Source: Flavobacterium tyrosinilyticum (lineage in GTDB: Bacteria; Bacteroidota; Bacteroidia; Flavobacteriales; Flavobacteriaceae). Taken from it: a stretch of 64,000 nt of DNA. Under the pieces are notes generated by a model. That model did not search any database. It had not been told where the DNA came from and saw only the letters and a program-made list of their open reading frames with translations. Position numbers and translations under genes: made by a program. The stretch is taken from the NCBI RefSeq assembly GCF_023656565.1, contig NZ_JAMOKG010000005.1, positions 1 to 64,000 on the forward strand. Direction: 5' to 3'. Shown piece by piece: positions 1-9,805 of the stretch; position 1 is the stretch's first letter; each line of letters starts with the position of its first letter.

Positions 1-75
1 TTGAGATCTTTTCAATCCCGTTTTCTCTAATTTTTCTCCCAGTCTCTCAATGAACTTTCCGTGTTTTGCGGGGTG

Positions 76-106
76 CAAATGTAAAAAGCATTTTCAAATC
101 TCGCAA
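76..106 (-). promoter_or_regulatory. Leftward consensus promoter, copy proximal to the left edge
   Basis: Read on the minus strand this has a -33 TTG (104-106), a 20-nt spacer and a -7 box TACATTTG (76-83), followed by CACCCC. This is a full match to the Bacteroidetes primary-sigma consensus TTG-N19-21-TAnnTTTG. An A-rich tract lies just upstream. The transcript would leave the window on the left. Strong tandem promoters of this form are typical of stable-RNA operons in this phylum; that an rRNA operon lies to the left is inference. Confidence 0.6.
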
Positions 107-196
107 GCTTTTTCGAATCTTTTTTTTGAAAATTTCTTTTCGTCTGATTCTCCTTTCCTGCCAGTATTTCGATGAACGCCTTCGCTGTTGCGGGTG

Positions 197-226
197 CAAA
201 AGTAGAACCTTTTTCCGCTTTCGCAA
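197..226 (-). promoter_or_regulatory. Leftward consensus promoter, distal copy
   Basis: Minus strand: -33 TTG (224-226), 19-nt spacer, -7 box TACTTTTG (197-204), then CACCCGC. It is preceded by the same GAAAAAGCTTGCGA block as the copy at 76-106, and lies 121 bp from it. The two promoter blocks form an imperfect tandem duplication over about 60-245. Weak ORFs on both strands here are by-products of the duplication and not genes. Confidence 0.6.
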
Positions 227-366
227 GCTTTTTCAAAGAGTTTTTTTGATCTTTTTTTATCCTTTTTCTTAACGGTCTCATAACAGGTGGTTTACATTTT
301 AACTTTTTTCAATTCCCTGTGCGGTTTTTCTTCGTTTTGCTTTTCTTTGGGGTATTCCGTCACAAA

Positions 367-506
367 GGCGCTAGGGCTCAAAGCTGGATTTTATTTAATC
401 TCGCAAAGGCACAGAGGCGCAAAGTTTCTTTTTGGTGCTGGTTTTTCTTCTGGGACCGTCCATTCTTCCCTGTTTTTTTTCTTCTGGAAACCGGTGCCCT
501 AGCCCC
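367..506. repeat. Imperfect inverted repeat and degenerate CGCAAAG repeat
   Basis: The segments 367-379 and 494-506 are reverse complements at 11 of 13 positions around a shared GCTAGGG/CCCTAGC core. Between them, 401-424 carries a degenerate CGCAAAGGCACAGAGGCGCAAAG-type repeat, related to the repeats at 26341-26458 and 30321-30548. No credible gene is seen in 1-699. Confidence 0.45.
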
Positions 507-579
507 GATAGAAGCGGAAATCCTTTTTGTGGCGGGGTTCGGCGCAAAAGATTGGAGCGGATAGCGGGATAAAGCTCCT
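494..579 (+). ncRNA. Candidate structured RNA upstream of the S8 protease 3' end
   Basis: The segment is more GC-rich than its surroundings and can fold as one long irregular hairpin. AATCC-TTTT-GTG (529-541) pairs with CGC-AAAA-GATT (543-553), capped by a GC-rich loop with TTCG, and CCCG (503-507) pairs with CGGG (565-568). The purine-rich internal-loop strands on the two sides resemble each other (GATAGAAGCGG and GGAGCGGATAGCGGG). I recall similar blocks in other flavobacterial intergenic regions but cannot name a family. No promoter or U-run terminator is obvious, so strand and ends are uncertain. Confidence 0.35.
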
Positions 580-651
580 TGTCAATATTAAAACGCCAAT
601 GCCGAAAATTGCAAATTCCAATAAAAACTCTTTTATAATATATGTATATAA

Positions 652-680
652 AAAACGGTTACTATATAAGTAACCGTTTT
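652..680 (-). terminator. Rho-independent terminator of the S8 protease gene
   Basis: A perfect 11-bp inverted repeat (652-662 and 670-680, arm AAAACGGTTAC) with a 7-nt loop is followed on the minus strand by a T-rich run. It lies 20 bp past the protease stop codon. Confidence 0.8.
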
Positions 681-699
681 CAATTGTTTTAAAAGTCTC

Positions 700-3600
700 T
701 TATTTAATAATCAGTTTTTGAATTGTTGTATTTTCATCCTGCTCAACCTTTATTAAATATACTCCGCTTGAAAGATGCGAAACGTTCACTTCTTTTTTGT
801 CTGTTTGAATTGAAACCAATTTTTTACCAGACATATCAAATATTAAAATCTTCTTTGAACTGCTAGATGATGTTTCTATATGTATTTTTCCTTCTATAAC
901 TGGATTTGGATACAATACAAAACCTTTGATAGTATTTTCAGGCAGTCCTAGAGTACAATTTTCAGCAGACACATTTACAGTACGTGTAATAACAGTTTGA
1001 TTTTGGAAAGAATCTTTAACTGCATAGGTTAATATGTACTGTCCTGTTGTGTTTACATCAACATTACCAGAAACAATAACTGATGTAGTAATATCTGCAT
1101 TTAAATTATCTGTCGCGACATAGCCTGGTTCTATAAATACGCATCCTTTATCAATTGAAATTATTTCATTGCCTAACAAAGTAATAGTTGGTTTAGCCAT
1201 TTCGATTGTTACTGTCCAATATTCTATATTACCGTTTTGAGCTGTTACGTTATAAACTACTGGAGCGGTATAATTTAATGTCGTTACACCACTATTTTGA
1301 AGATAAGTACCTATACGTAATGCTGCAAAATCTGAGAGTTGCACGTTAGGCACTAATGTGCTTAAATTTGCATTGTTGTTTACTAAAACTTTTACAGTTT
1401 TAGCTATAGGATCAATTACAGATACTCCTACTTGATTTGCTAGGGTATAACTAAGAATACTTGCTTCGGAATTTTTCGCATTAATTGTAACTACATAATT
1501 TGTCTCAGAAAGTTTATTTTCTGAAACTACTGTTACAAAGAGACTGTTTCTATAATCGGAAGCGATTACTTTTGAGTTTAGCTGTTTTACTCCGTCTACA
1601 TAAAGTTCTGCTCCAGGAGAAACACTAAAATCTGCTATTAGGTTTGAAACATTATACCCAAATGGCACTGTCTTACTTGCGTTGTTTCCAACAATATCTG
1701 TATTGATTTCCTGTACCAATCCAGGGTTTGAAACTGTTTTAAAATCATACGCAAGTAATTTACTTTCATTACTTAAACCTGTAATAACTTTAATTGTATA
1801 GGTTTCAGAAATTCCTGTATTGAACCCAACACCTTCTACTGTTAAAGTAACAGGATTTGTATAGTTGTTTGGTGTTACTCCGTTAACTTGTGTAATACCA
1901 TTTATTCTTGCAATACTTTTCATTCCTAGAGAAAAATTAGCTATTGCGGCAGTTATGTCAGCTCCGTCATTTAATATTACCGAAAATGTTTTAGTAGAGG
2001 CATCGTAAGATGATGCTAATTGATTAACAAACTCTACTTTTTGCAGCAATACTGGTATATTCCAAAACTTACCTACTCCTATACCATCAGTATCTGCATT
2101 TGTAACTACAGCAGTATTGTCACTTATGGTACTATCAAAAACAAATGGTTTATCTCCTTCTGAAAAAGAATAATAAGCCAATAAACCTGGTTCGTTTCCA
2201 AAGTATTTTGTTAACGCATTTGCAATAATTGTAGCTTGATTTCTAACTCCTGCCCATATACGAACTTCATCTATGTTACCAATTAAACCACGAGCCAAAC
2301 CTGCATTATTACCAATATAAGCTGGTGCTGACGCATTGCTAGAAGCTGCTCCAGCTGTACCAGTACTTGTATAAGGAACCGAAACTCCGTCAATATAAAC
2401 AGTATAAACATTAGCAGCACTTACTGTATAAGCAATATGATGCCATGTATTTTGCTTAATAGAATTTGCTCCTGTATTAATTACGTACGAACCTGCTGCC
2501 GTTGTAATAGAAATTACTAGACTGTTTTCTTTATAAGTTGCTAAATTATTGTTGTTATGTATAAAAACCAGTGCTGTACTCTTATCTAATAGTCTTCCAA
2601 AAACCGATGGCTTATTTTGATTTACCCACAATTCATAGGTATAATTATTAGTAAGATTTAAAGCTGGTGTAACATCTGTTTTAATAAAATCATTTACCCC
2701 GTCAAAAGTACCTGCGACGTTTACAGGATAATTTGCAGCATGCGAAAGTGTAACTGATTTTAAATCGTTAGTTGGATCAGTATCTCCAGGTAATTTCGTA
2801 TACACATCTATTGTATAATCTCCAGGGGCTCCGAGATCGGCTTTAGTGGTAAATGTAAAGTTGGCAGTGCCAGCTGCGGCTATTGAAGCTGTAAAATTTT
2901 GAACCACTTCTGTACCATTATTGATTTTGTAGGCTACTGGAAAATTTGTAATTGCTGAATCTGAATAATTTCGAATCACAGCAGTAACCGATACTGGCGC
3001 ATTGCCTGGTTTAATTGGCGCCGCTATTCTTTCGATGCTTGCATTAGCGAGCGTATAAGGCAATACATTAATCGTATATTCTTCTACTTCAAAGTCGCCT
3101 CTTGAACTTGTTAATCCATCAAAAGTTGGTCCTAAATTAACATTATAATATTCTGATGGAGAACGGAACATATGTATTACACGCATTAATTTCTCTCCTG
3201 AAGTTGTACCCGCCGGAATGGTTAACCCTCCTGTTAAAGTAAAATTATTTCTAAAATAATGTGTACTTGTTGTTGATGCTATTGCAGGTGATGCAGAAGC
3301 TGGAACTGTATTCACCCAGAATGTTCCTGCATAAAATTCATCAGTTAAATTACCATCTCCATTCAAATCAATAACAATCATTGTAAAAACCCCTACTACC
3401 GATGCTGACTGATCTCTGGTAATTGGCGTTTCTGGTTTAGTAATTGTCACTTCAGGTTGATATGTAAAATCAGCATACACTGGAATTTTTATATTCTTGA
3501 AATCAGAATAAGCTGTTGTTCCTGAATTATTCACAACATCATTCCATTTTAATTTTGAAATTGCGTATCCATTTGTGTTTGTATGAACAGGCAACTCATT

Positions 3601-6600
3601 TTGATTGTATACAATTTTCTCTCGTATGTCATTTGCCGCGTTATCATCTGCTATATCAACTCCACTTTTAATGGTGTATGTCGCACCTACGACAGATAGA
3701 TCTGCTTTCGCTGCAAAAGTAAAACTAACAGTAGAATAAGCAGCTATTGATGGAACTAGCTCGGTAACTTTTGCTCCATCATTGACCTGATAAAATACAG
3801 GATGATTTATTAAAGCAGTAGGTCCTAAATTAGAAACTCTAATTGTTACGTCATGAGTACTTGTTTTTTTTCCCAAAACCTCAGGTGTTACGATAGAAGC
3901 TATAGCTGCATCATTAACAATTGGTTTTGCAACACAGGTAATATCTGCAATCCATCCTCTTCCGTTTTCAATCTGATCTGAAACCAATCTAAAAGTCAGT
4001 TCTCCTCCAGAAGCTGTTGAAGTTAATGATGGTGGCAAATTACCTCCTGTAAATGTACCCATTAAAGGAGAAGTTGTTGTAGGACCATTATATACGTATA
4101 AATAATCATAATCCTGTTCCAAATCAAAATCAGTGAAGTTCACATTAATACTGCTACCAACCGTTTCTGGCTTAAAAGTAATAACTTGTGTAAGCTGGTC
4201 TCCATAATTTCCATAACGCGTTCCGTTATCTGTAAATACAGCTGAACAGGTAGATACCGAAGCTGCAGATCCCATTACAATATCAGATCCTACATTATAA
4301 ATTGTCTTGTTAATTGTATTATTTGAATCAACAGCATCATTTGGATAATCTACTTTTCCAATTACGTTATATACACCTGCAACTGAAAAATCTGCTTTCT
4401 GAACAAAATCATAAGAAACTTCACTAAGTGGACTTATAGGTCCCGGAATAGTTTCAACTACTTCTGTTCCTCCATTGATTTTATAAGACACTGGAATATT
4501 ACTTACTCCAGCCGGAGAATGATTATATACTTTTATCTTTACTGTTTCAGCAGCTGTAAGTCCGATATTGGGTATCAATGAAGATAATTCAAGGTCTGTA
4601 GCTGTGGCTTCAAAAATTGAGACATTGTCAATAAATACAGAACTATAAACATTCTCATTGCTCACTACTATTGCGTCATTATCTATAACCGATTCAAAAG
4701 CTATGCTGAATGTCGTTCCTGCATAAGCAGATAAGTCATATATTAACTCTTTACTTCCTGACAAAGCAAGTCCACCATAAACCCCAATATTTTCTTGGCT
4801 ATTTAGTGGAGTCCCATTTACAGTAAGTCTAAAAAAGTTTTTATTTGCTGCACCAACACTATTCCATATCACATTAAATTTTACACGAATTGATTTTCCT
4901 GCTAGACTTATTGCGTCTATGTCGCAGAAAGATACTTTTTTAATAAAATTTGGATTGTTTGCAAAAGCATTAGCTGTTGTACTTGCTACCCATGGAGCTG
5001 CAGAAACATCACCAGAACCTGCCATTTTTGCTCCATCTAAAAATGTTGGGTTTATATATTCGTACTTGACAAGACCAGTTGTCCCTTTAGAAAAAACATA
5101 ATTAGTTGCTTTTCTTGCATCAAAATTTTCTAAAAATGGTAAAGTCACTGCACTTAGTACAGGTGCAGAAACAGGCTCTACATTTATAGCTCTAACTCTT
5201 TCAGAAACAATTCCGGTTGCAATATCTACAGTTCTTACCGAAAACCAGTTATCCTCGCCAGAAGTCACATTTGTAAAAGTATAGGTAGGATCTGTTACTG
5301 TTGCAACAACATCAAATTTATATCCATTCATTTTCAGAACTTCATACTTTGCTCCTGCAATTGGATCCCAATCCATTTTATAAGAAGAAACACCACAAGC
5401 AGATGGGGCGATAACCAAATTTTTAGGTTCTGTAATAATATTAAAAACTGCGGTTGAAACATCTACCTTACTTCCGGCACTTACTCTTATTTTTGTATTT
5501 GCGACAATTCCTGCTGGAACTTTCCATGCAAAATTTCTTGCGGTCGATGGAATATCTTTAGCTATTAACTGATAAGTCACTCCTCCATCTAAGGAATATT
5601 CAAGTGTAAAGTTTTTTTCTTCACCTTCATAATCCCAACGAATATATTCTGTAGTTTCTGTATTAAATTTTTCTCCTCCTACAGGATAAGTTAAAATTAA
5701 TTCAGGGGCTACATAATCATACACAACAGAGAATTCTTGAGTAGACAGAGGAACTTTTGTACCTGTAACAATAATTTTATAAGTCCCTGCTGAAGGATTA
5801 TCCAAAGTTATCTGCTCAATATTATTCATGTTATCCACTCCACGTACAGCATTTACATTTGGTGTGGTTGGATTTAAAACCCATGGCAAAGTAGTTACAC
5901 CGTCTTTTACAATTTTAACATCTAAATCATTTACCAGAACAGAAGTTGCTCCAGGAGTTCCTTGCACATCAGAATAAGCAAGCAAAACTTTCAGACTTAC
6001 TAATCCTGCAGGAACTACAATCTCTTTTTCATAACTGGCTCCATTTGCAACGGCTCCGGTATAAAACATCTTATTATCTAAAACTTTAACTGCTCTTAAG
6101 CCATTTAGATTACCAAAACCGTATTTATAATCAGGACCTGGATTACCAACATCTTTTGCTGTATTTGTAACCAAAGCTTTCATTAAGGATGCTAAAGGTT
6201 TTGTTCCGTAAATATTTTTATATCGTTCGTAAAGTAAGGCTACCGTTCCTGTAGTTCCAGGTGTTGCCATTGAAGTTCCGCTCATTACCTGATAGGAATT
6301 ACTATAATCTAAGGAATACACATCTGTACCAACTGCAGCAATTTGAGGTACTAAACGACCATCTATAGTTGGTCCAAAACTGCTGTAACTGCTAATTAAA
6401 TCATCAGGATTATTTGCTGCAACATGCAAAGCATTCTTTGAGTTTTTTGTAGAAGTATTAAATCCGCCACCAGCAGGATAAGCCGTTTGCGCATTTCCGT
6501 TAGAATAAATCGTTAAAAGATAAGGAAACAAAGTAGTAACATTATCATCTCCACGATCTCCCGAATTATATCTTCCAGTATTAAACCCAGAAGTCAAATT

Positions 6601-7599
6601 TAGTCCAAAAGAATTGGAAGTGATCTCAATACCATCCTGATTAGCAGCTATAACTCTCTCCTGTTGTACTGTTAGACCATTAGACTGCGTATTAAAATTC
6701 CATCCAAACATTTGCACTTCTGGTGCCATACCTCTAGCTTTCGGGTCTATTAAACCTGCACCTCCAATTGTTCCTGAGACGTGATCACCATGCGAAGAAT
6801 TTGATTCATATTCTCTATTAATAACTCTTCCAGTATGGTCTTTATGCTGTTCAAGATTTCCGTCCCAAACACCAATTTTAACGCCTTTGCCTGTTAATCC
6901 ATAACCTAGTCCTGCGATTGAAGAACCCAAAATATTTGCTTTGTGCGAGCTTACACCTGGTTTATTATCACTTTCTACCGGTGCAGCTACTAACTCGATA
7001 TTCTGAACCCAGTTAAATTTGGCTATTTCTTCTAGCTTTTCTTTGCTCGCCTGCACATAAACCTCGTTAAAGGTCGCATCATTTTTACTGCCTTTTAAAA
7101 ACAAGCTTGCTAAATCCTGCGAAATAACCTTGACATCAACACCTTTAAAGTAACTAATCACTACTTTAATTCCATCTGCACCCTCTAGAGCAAAATCGGG
7201 TATCGCATTGTCAACAATCAATGGATCCAATTTATACTTTGGATCAATTGTTATTGAAGCTCTTATATTATCAGATACACTGCTCTTATTATAAAATTCC
7301 GAGCCTATTGCCGCATAGTACGCATTATTAGATAAGTAGCTCAATAAAGTTATTCCTTCGGATTTAAGTTTCTCCTGTTCTGCTACTGAAGGAATTTTTG
7401 TGAACTGTAACAGCGTATACTCCGTTACAGGATTTTGCCTACTTGTACTTTTCTTAGCTTTAAACTGCTGTTTAAAGTTTTCCGTAGTATAAATTTTATG
7501 TCCATTTACCGATACAGTATAATCTGAATCAGACCCCTTTTGCGACCATAAATGAATGGTCAAAAATAACATTAATGTACTAAGTAATTTTCTATCCAT
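700..7599 (-). CDS. Giant secreted subtilisin-like (S8) protease with T9SS type A sorting domain
   Basis: A 2299-residue protein beginning with a signal peptide (MDRKLLSTLMLFLTIHLWSQ). A propeptide-like region precedes an S8 domain whose triad is visible: D246 in GVWDG, H270 in SSHGDHVSG, S443 in GTSMATP, with oxyanion N367 in YSNGN. Distal domains, by rough residue: Ig/Fn3-like modules (636-815), a MAM/jelly-roll-like region (824-990), CUB-like (1120-1222), GEVED-like (1336-1513), LamG/concanavalin-like (1630-1820), cadherin-like DUF5018-type repeats (1853-2130) and DUF5011 (2136-2210). The last 85 residues (YPNP...LIIK) are a type A sorting domain, so export through the outer membrane by the T9SS is expected. 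The LamG, CUB and GEVED modules suggest binding to glycans or proteins; the substrate is unknown. It appears to be a single-gene unit with its own terminator. Confidence 0.93.
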   Translation of the reverse strand: MDRKLLSTLMLFLTIHLWSQKGSDSDYTVSVNGHKIYTTENFKQQFKAKKSTSRQNPVTEYTLLQFTKIPSVAEQEKLKSEGITLLSYLSNNAYYAAIGSEFYNKSSVSDNIRASITIDPKYKLDPLIVDNAIPDFALEGADGIKVVISYFKGVDVKVISQDLASLFLKGSKNDATFNEVYVQASKEKLEEIAKFNWVQNIELVAAPVESDNKPGVSSHKANILGSSIAGLGYGLTGKGVKIGVWDGNLEQHKDHTGRVINREYESNSSHGDHVSGTIGGAGLIDPKARGMAPEVQMFGWNFNTQSNGLTVQQERVIAANQDGIEITSNSFGLNLTSGFNTGRYNSGDRGDDNVTTLFPYLLTIYSNGNAQTAYPAGGGFNTSTKNSKNALHVAANNPDDLISSYSSFGPTIDGRLVPQIAAVGTDVYSLDYSNSYQVMSGTSMATPGTTGTVALLYERYKNIYGTKPLASLMKALVTNTAKDVGNPGPDYKYGFGNLNGLRAVKVLDNKMFYTGAVANGASYEKEIVVPAGLVSLKVLLAYSDVQGTPGATSVLVNDLDVKIVKDGVTTLPWVLNPTTPNVNAVRGVDNMNNIEQITLDNPSAGTYKIIVTGTKVPLSTQEFSVVYDYVAPELILTYPVGGEKFNTETTEYIRWDYEGEEKNFTLEYSLDGGVTYQLIAKDIPSTARNFAWKVPAGIVANTKIRVSAGSKVDVSTAVFNIITEPKNLVIAPSACGVSSYKMDWDPIAGAKYEVLKMNGYKFDVVATVTDPTYTFTNVTSGEDNWFSVRTVDIATGIVSERVRAINVEPVSAPVLSAVTLPFLENFDARKATNYVFSKGTTGLVKYEYINPTFLDGAKMAGSGDVSAAPWVASTTANAFANNPNFIKKVSFCDIDAISLAGKSIRVKFNVIWNSVGAANKNFFRLTVNGTPLNSQENIGVYGGLALSGSKELIYDLSAYAGTTFSIAFESVIDNDAIVVSNENVYSSVFIDNVSIFEATATDLELSSLIPNIGLTAAETVKIKVYNHSPAGVSNIPVSYKINGGTEVVETIPGPISPLSEVSYDFVQKADFSVAGVYNVIGKVDYPNDAVDSNNTINKTIYNVGSDIVMGSAASVSTCSAVFTDNGTRYGNYGDQLTQVITFKPETVGSSINVNFTDFDLEQDYDYLYVYNGPTTTSPLMGTFTGGNLPPSLTSTASGGELTFRLVSDQIENGRGWIADITCVAKPIVNDAAIASIVTPEVLGKKTSTHDVTIRVSNLGPTALINHPVFYQVNDGAKVTELVPSIAAYSTVSFTFAAKADLSVVGATYTIKSGVDIADDNAANDIREKIVYNQNELPVHTNTNGYAISKLKWNDVVNNSGTTAYSDFKNIKIPVYADFTYQPEVTITKPETPITRDQSASVVGVFTMIVIDLNGDGNLTDEFYAGTFWVNTVPASASPAIASTTSTHYFRNNFTLTGGLTIPAGTTSGEKLMRVIHMFRSPSEYYNVNLGPTFDGLTSSRGDFEVEEYTINVLPYTLANASIERIAAPIKPGNAPVSVTAVIRNYSDSAITNFPVAYKINNGTEVVQNFTASIAAAGTANFTFTTKADLGAPGDYTIDVYTKLPGDTDPTNDLKSVTLSHAANYPVNVAGTFDGVNDFIKTDVTPALNLTNNYTYELWVNQNKPSVFGRLLDKSTALVFIHNNNNLATYKENSLVISITTAAGSYVINTGANSIKQNTWHHIAYTVSAANVYTVYIDGVSVPYTSTGTAGAASSNASAPAYIGNNAGLARGLIGNIDEVRIWAGVRNQATIIANALTKYFGNEPGLLAYYSFSEGDKPFVFDSTISDNTAVVTNADTDGIGVGKFWNIPVLLQKVEFVNQLASSYDASTKTFSVILNDGADITAAIANFSLGMKSIARINGITQVNGVTPNNYTNPVTLTVEGVGFNTGISETYTIKVITGLSNESKLLAYDFKTVSNPGLVQEINTDIVGNNASKTVPFGYNVSNLIADFSVSPGAELYVDGVKQLNSKVIASDYRNSLFVTVVSENKLSETNYVVTINAKNSEASILSYTLANQVGVSVIDPIAKTVKVLVNNNANLSTLVPNVQLSDFAALRIGTYLQNSGVTTLNYTAPVVYNVTAQNGNIEYWTVTIEMAKPTITLLGNEIISIDKGCVFIEPGYVATDNLNADITTSVIVSGNVDVNTTGQYILTYAVKDSFQNQTVITRTVNVSAENCTLGLPENTIKGFVLYPNPVIEGKIHIETSSSSSKKILIFDMSGKKLVSIQTDKKEVNVSHLSSGVYLIKVEQDENTTIQKLIIK

Positions 7600-7831
7600 A
7601 AAAATAATATTTTGCTTAATAAATAACTGCGAGATAGTAAACGTACAAATTAAACTACAAAAAACAACTATTTCTTACCAATTACTTGTTAAAAAAAATA
7701 CATATAAACAGCAAACTAGCCAAAAATCTAACAAAACAGCAACTTTATAATTATACAAAAAACACACATCAAAATAAATAACAACACTATTTTTAATATT
7801 TTGATTAATAATTGAAACGGTATTATTTCGC

Positions 7832-7867
7832 AAAAAAAAGACCCACAAATTCTGTGAGTCTTTTTTT
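7832..7867 (-). terminator. Hairpin terminator after the DUF4294 gene
   Basis: A-run and GAC-C-CAC pair with GTG-A-GTC and a T-run around an AAATTCT loop. The stem has A/T runs on both sides, so it could work in both directions. It lies just past the minus-strand stop at 7886. The rest of 7600-7831 shows no gene. Confidence 0.7.
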
Positions 7868-7885
7868 GTATGAATAAATGTTTTT

Positions 7886-8569
7886 TTAATTTGTCGGTTT
7901 CTGGTTCTTTGCCTTTTCTTCCCAATGATTCATTAATTCGTCATAATTTATTGGAGTAGCTGGTTTTTGATTTGACAATCGACCAGATTCAAATGCTCTG
8001 ACCAAAATGGTTTCTATCAAATAGTCTTCATTGACATCATAGGGTTTGTATTCTTCTTTTAAACTAATATCAAACAAATTGGCGGTGGTATTCGAAACGA
8101 AGGCTTTGAATCCGCTTTTTAGTGTTTTTATGAGTTCGTACGTTGTAATTCCTGTTTGGCGGTGGACCAGCTTTACTAAAATCTGCCCCTGTTTTCTAGA
8201 AAGCTTTTTAAGTCTTTCTTCAAATTCATTATTTAGATAATCTTCTACAATTTTGAAATACTTCTTTTTTTCACGGCTGGTTTTCAAACGTGCCATTCCG
8301 TTATTCAATGCCGTTAATCGTTCTGCAGCCAATTTTGCATACGGATAAACTTTGTAAACTCTATTTTGAAGAATTTGAAATTGTTTCATTTCTTCTGGGC
8401 TCATCTTCTGCCCTTTTGAAATAATTATTTCTGGGAGTTGAATGGTGTCGCCTAAAATAGAATCTTTCTCTGTTAATATATAACCCATTTGTTCGTTCTC
8501 TTTGGGAGTAACTTGGGCTTTAGAAGAAAAACAAACTAAGAGTATAAATAAAAAGGTGGTTAATCTCAT
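7886..8569 (-). CDS. DUF4294 domain-containing exported protein
   Basis: About 227 residues from the ATG at 8569. The longer frame begins with GTG at 8608 but would place 13 residues before an obvious signal peptide (MRLTTFLFILLVCFSSKAQ), so the ATG is chosen. The mature part has the DUF4294 pattern, with LPEIIISKGQ followed by a helical, lysine-rich region (VYKVYPYAKLAAERL) and a conserved HRQTGITTYELIK. The family is common in Bacteroidetes and its function is unknown. It is divergent from the M42 peptidase gene, 81 bp away. Confidence 0.85.
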   Translation of the reverse strand: MRLTTFLFILLVCFSSKAQVTPKENEQMGYILTEKDSILGDTIQLPEIIISKGQKMSPEEMKQFQILQNRVYKVYPYAKLAAERLTALNNGMARLKTSREKKKYFKIVEDYLNNEFEERLKKLSRKQGQILVKLVHRQTGITTYELIKTLKSGFKAFVSNTTANLFDISLKEEYKPYDVNEDYLIETILVRAFESGRLSNQKPATPINYDELMNHWEEKAKNQKPTN

Positions 8570-8650
8570 TGAATCATAATTTAAGTGTAAAATTATATAT
8601 TTATACACAACTCTAATACCAAATTTATATTTTAGCAGAAAAATATTTTT

Positions 8651-9739
8651 ATGAGCACAAATTCTATCTTAAATGATACTTCTATAGCATTCTTAGAAAG
8701 CTACCTAAATAACGCTTCTCCTACCGGTTACGAAAGTGAAGGCCAAAAACTTTGGATGGAGTACTTGAAACCCTATGTTGACACTTTTATAACGGATACT
8801 TACGGAACTGCTGTGGGAGTAATCAATCCTGACGCACCCTATAAAGTGGTTATTGAGGGGCATGCTGATGAAATTTCGTGGTATGTGAATTATATTACGG
8901 AAGACGGTTTAATATATGTTATTAGAAATGGTGGTTCTGATCATCAGATTGCTCCTTCTAAAAGAGTCAATATTCATACTAAAAATGGAATTGTTAAAGG
9001 CGTTTTTGGATGGCCTGCAATTCATACTCGTTTGCGCGACAAGGAAGAGATTCCTAAACTAAGCAATATTTTTATTGATTTAGGTTGCGAAAACAAAGAG
9101 CAAGTTGAAGCTTTAGGCGTTCATGTTGGATGTGTTATTACTTATCCGGATGAATTTATGATTTTGAACGAAAACAAATTTGTCTGCCGTGCGATCGACA
9201 ATAGAATGGGCGGTTTTATGATTGCTGAAGTTGCTCGTTTATTAAAAGAAAACAATAAAACCCTTCCTTTTGGTTTATATATTGTAAATTCTGTTCAGGA
9301 GGAAATTGGTCTTCGCGGTGCCGAAATGATCGCACATAGAATAAAACCAAATGTTGCGATTGTAACCGATGTTTGCCATGACACCACTACTCCAATGATT
9401 GATAAAAAAGTGGAAGGCGACCTTAAAATGGGGAAAGGTCCTGTTATTGGGTACTCTCCTGCTATTCAGAATAAACTTCGCGATTTGATTGTAGATACTG
9501 CCGAAGAAAACAAAATTCCTTTTCAGAGACATGCTACTTCTCGTGCAACAGGGACAGATACTGATGCTTTTGCTTACAGTAATGGAGGTGTTCCTTCTGC
9601 ATTGATTTCGCTTCCATTGCGTTACATGCATACAACTGTAGAAATGGTTCATAGAGATGATGTTGAAAATGTTATTCAATTGATTTATGAGTCATTACAG
9701 AAGATTGAGAACAATGAGACGTTCTCTTATTTCAATTAA
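8651..9739 (+). CDS. M42 family metallopeptidase (glutamyl/deblocking aminopeptidase type)
   Basis: A 362-residue cytoplasmic enzyme. The co-catalytic dinuclear metal site is complete by motif: H71 and D73 in EGHADEISW, bridging D183 in RAIDNRMGG, catalytic E217/E218 in VQEEIGLRGA, D240 in VTDVCHD and H327 in YMHTTVEMVH. M42 enzymes form tetrahedral dodecamers that trim peptides from the N-terminus. No partner gene is nearby, so a housekeeping role in peptide turnover is likely. It is followed by a hairpin terminator. Which subgroup of M42 (glutamyl or broad specificity) cannot be told from sequence alone. Confidence 0.93.
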   Translation: MSTNSILNDTSIAFLESYLNNASPTGYESEGQKLWMEYLKPYVDTFITDTYGTAVGVINPDAPYKVVIEGHADEISWYVNYITEDGLIYVIRNGGSDHQIAPSKRVNIHTKNGIVKGVFGWPAIHTRLRDKEEIPKLSNIFIDLGCENKEQVEALGVHVGCVITYPDEFMILNENKFVCRAIDNRMGGFMIAEVARLLKENNKTLPFGLYIVNSVQEEIGLRGAEMIAHRIKPNVAIVTDVCHDTTTPMIDKKVEGDLKMGKGPVIGYSPAIQNKLRDLIVDTAEENKIPFQRHATSRATGTDTDAFAYSNGGVPSALISLPLRYMHTTVEMVHRDDVENVIQLIYESLQKIENNETFSYFN

Positions 9740-9755
9740 AACAATACCTTATATT

Positions 9756-9788
9756 AAATTCGGCTGTTTCTTAAAAATGGCCGAATTT
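9756..9788 (+). terminator. Hairpin terminator after the M42 peptidase gene
   Basis: AAATTCGGC (9756-9764) pairs with GCCGAATTT (9780-9788) around a 15-nt loop. It sits between the peptidase stop and the response regulator start. Confidence 0.65.
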
Positions 9789-9805
9789 ATAAATTTCCTT
9801 CAAGA

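Noticed and set aside
27..564. Several 60-85 codon ORFs on both strands near the left edge
   Set aside because: They fall over the tandem promoter duplication and the repeat/structured-RNA region. Their products are low-complexity Phe/Lys-rich translations without starts or family resemblance.
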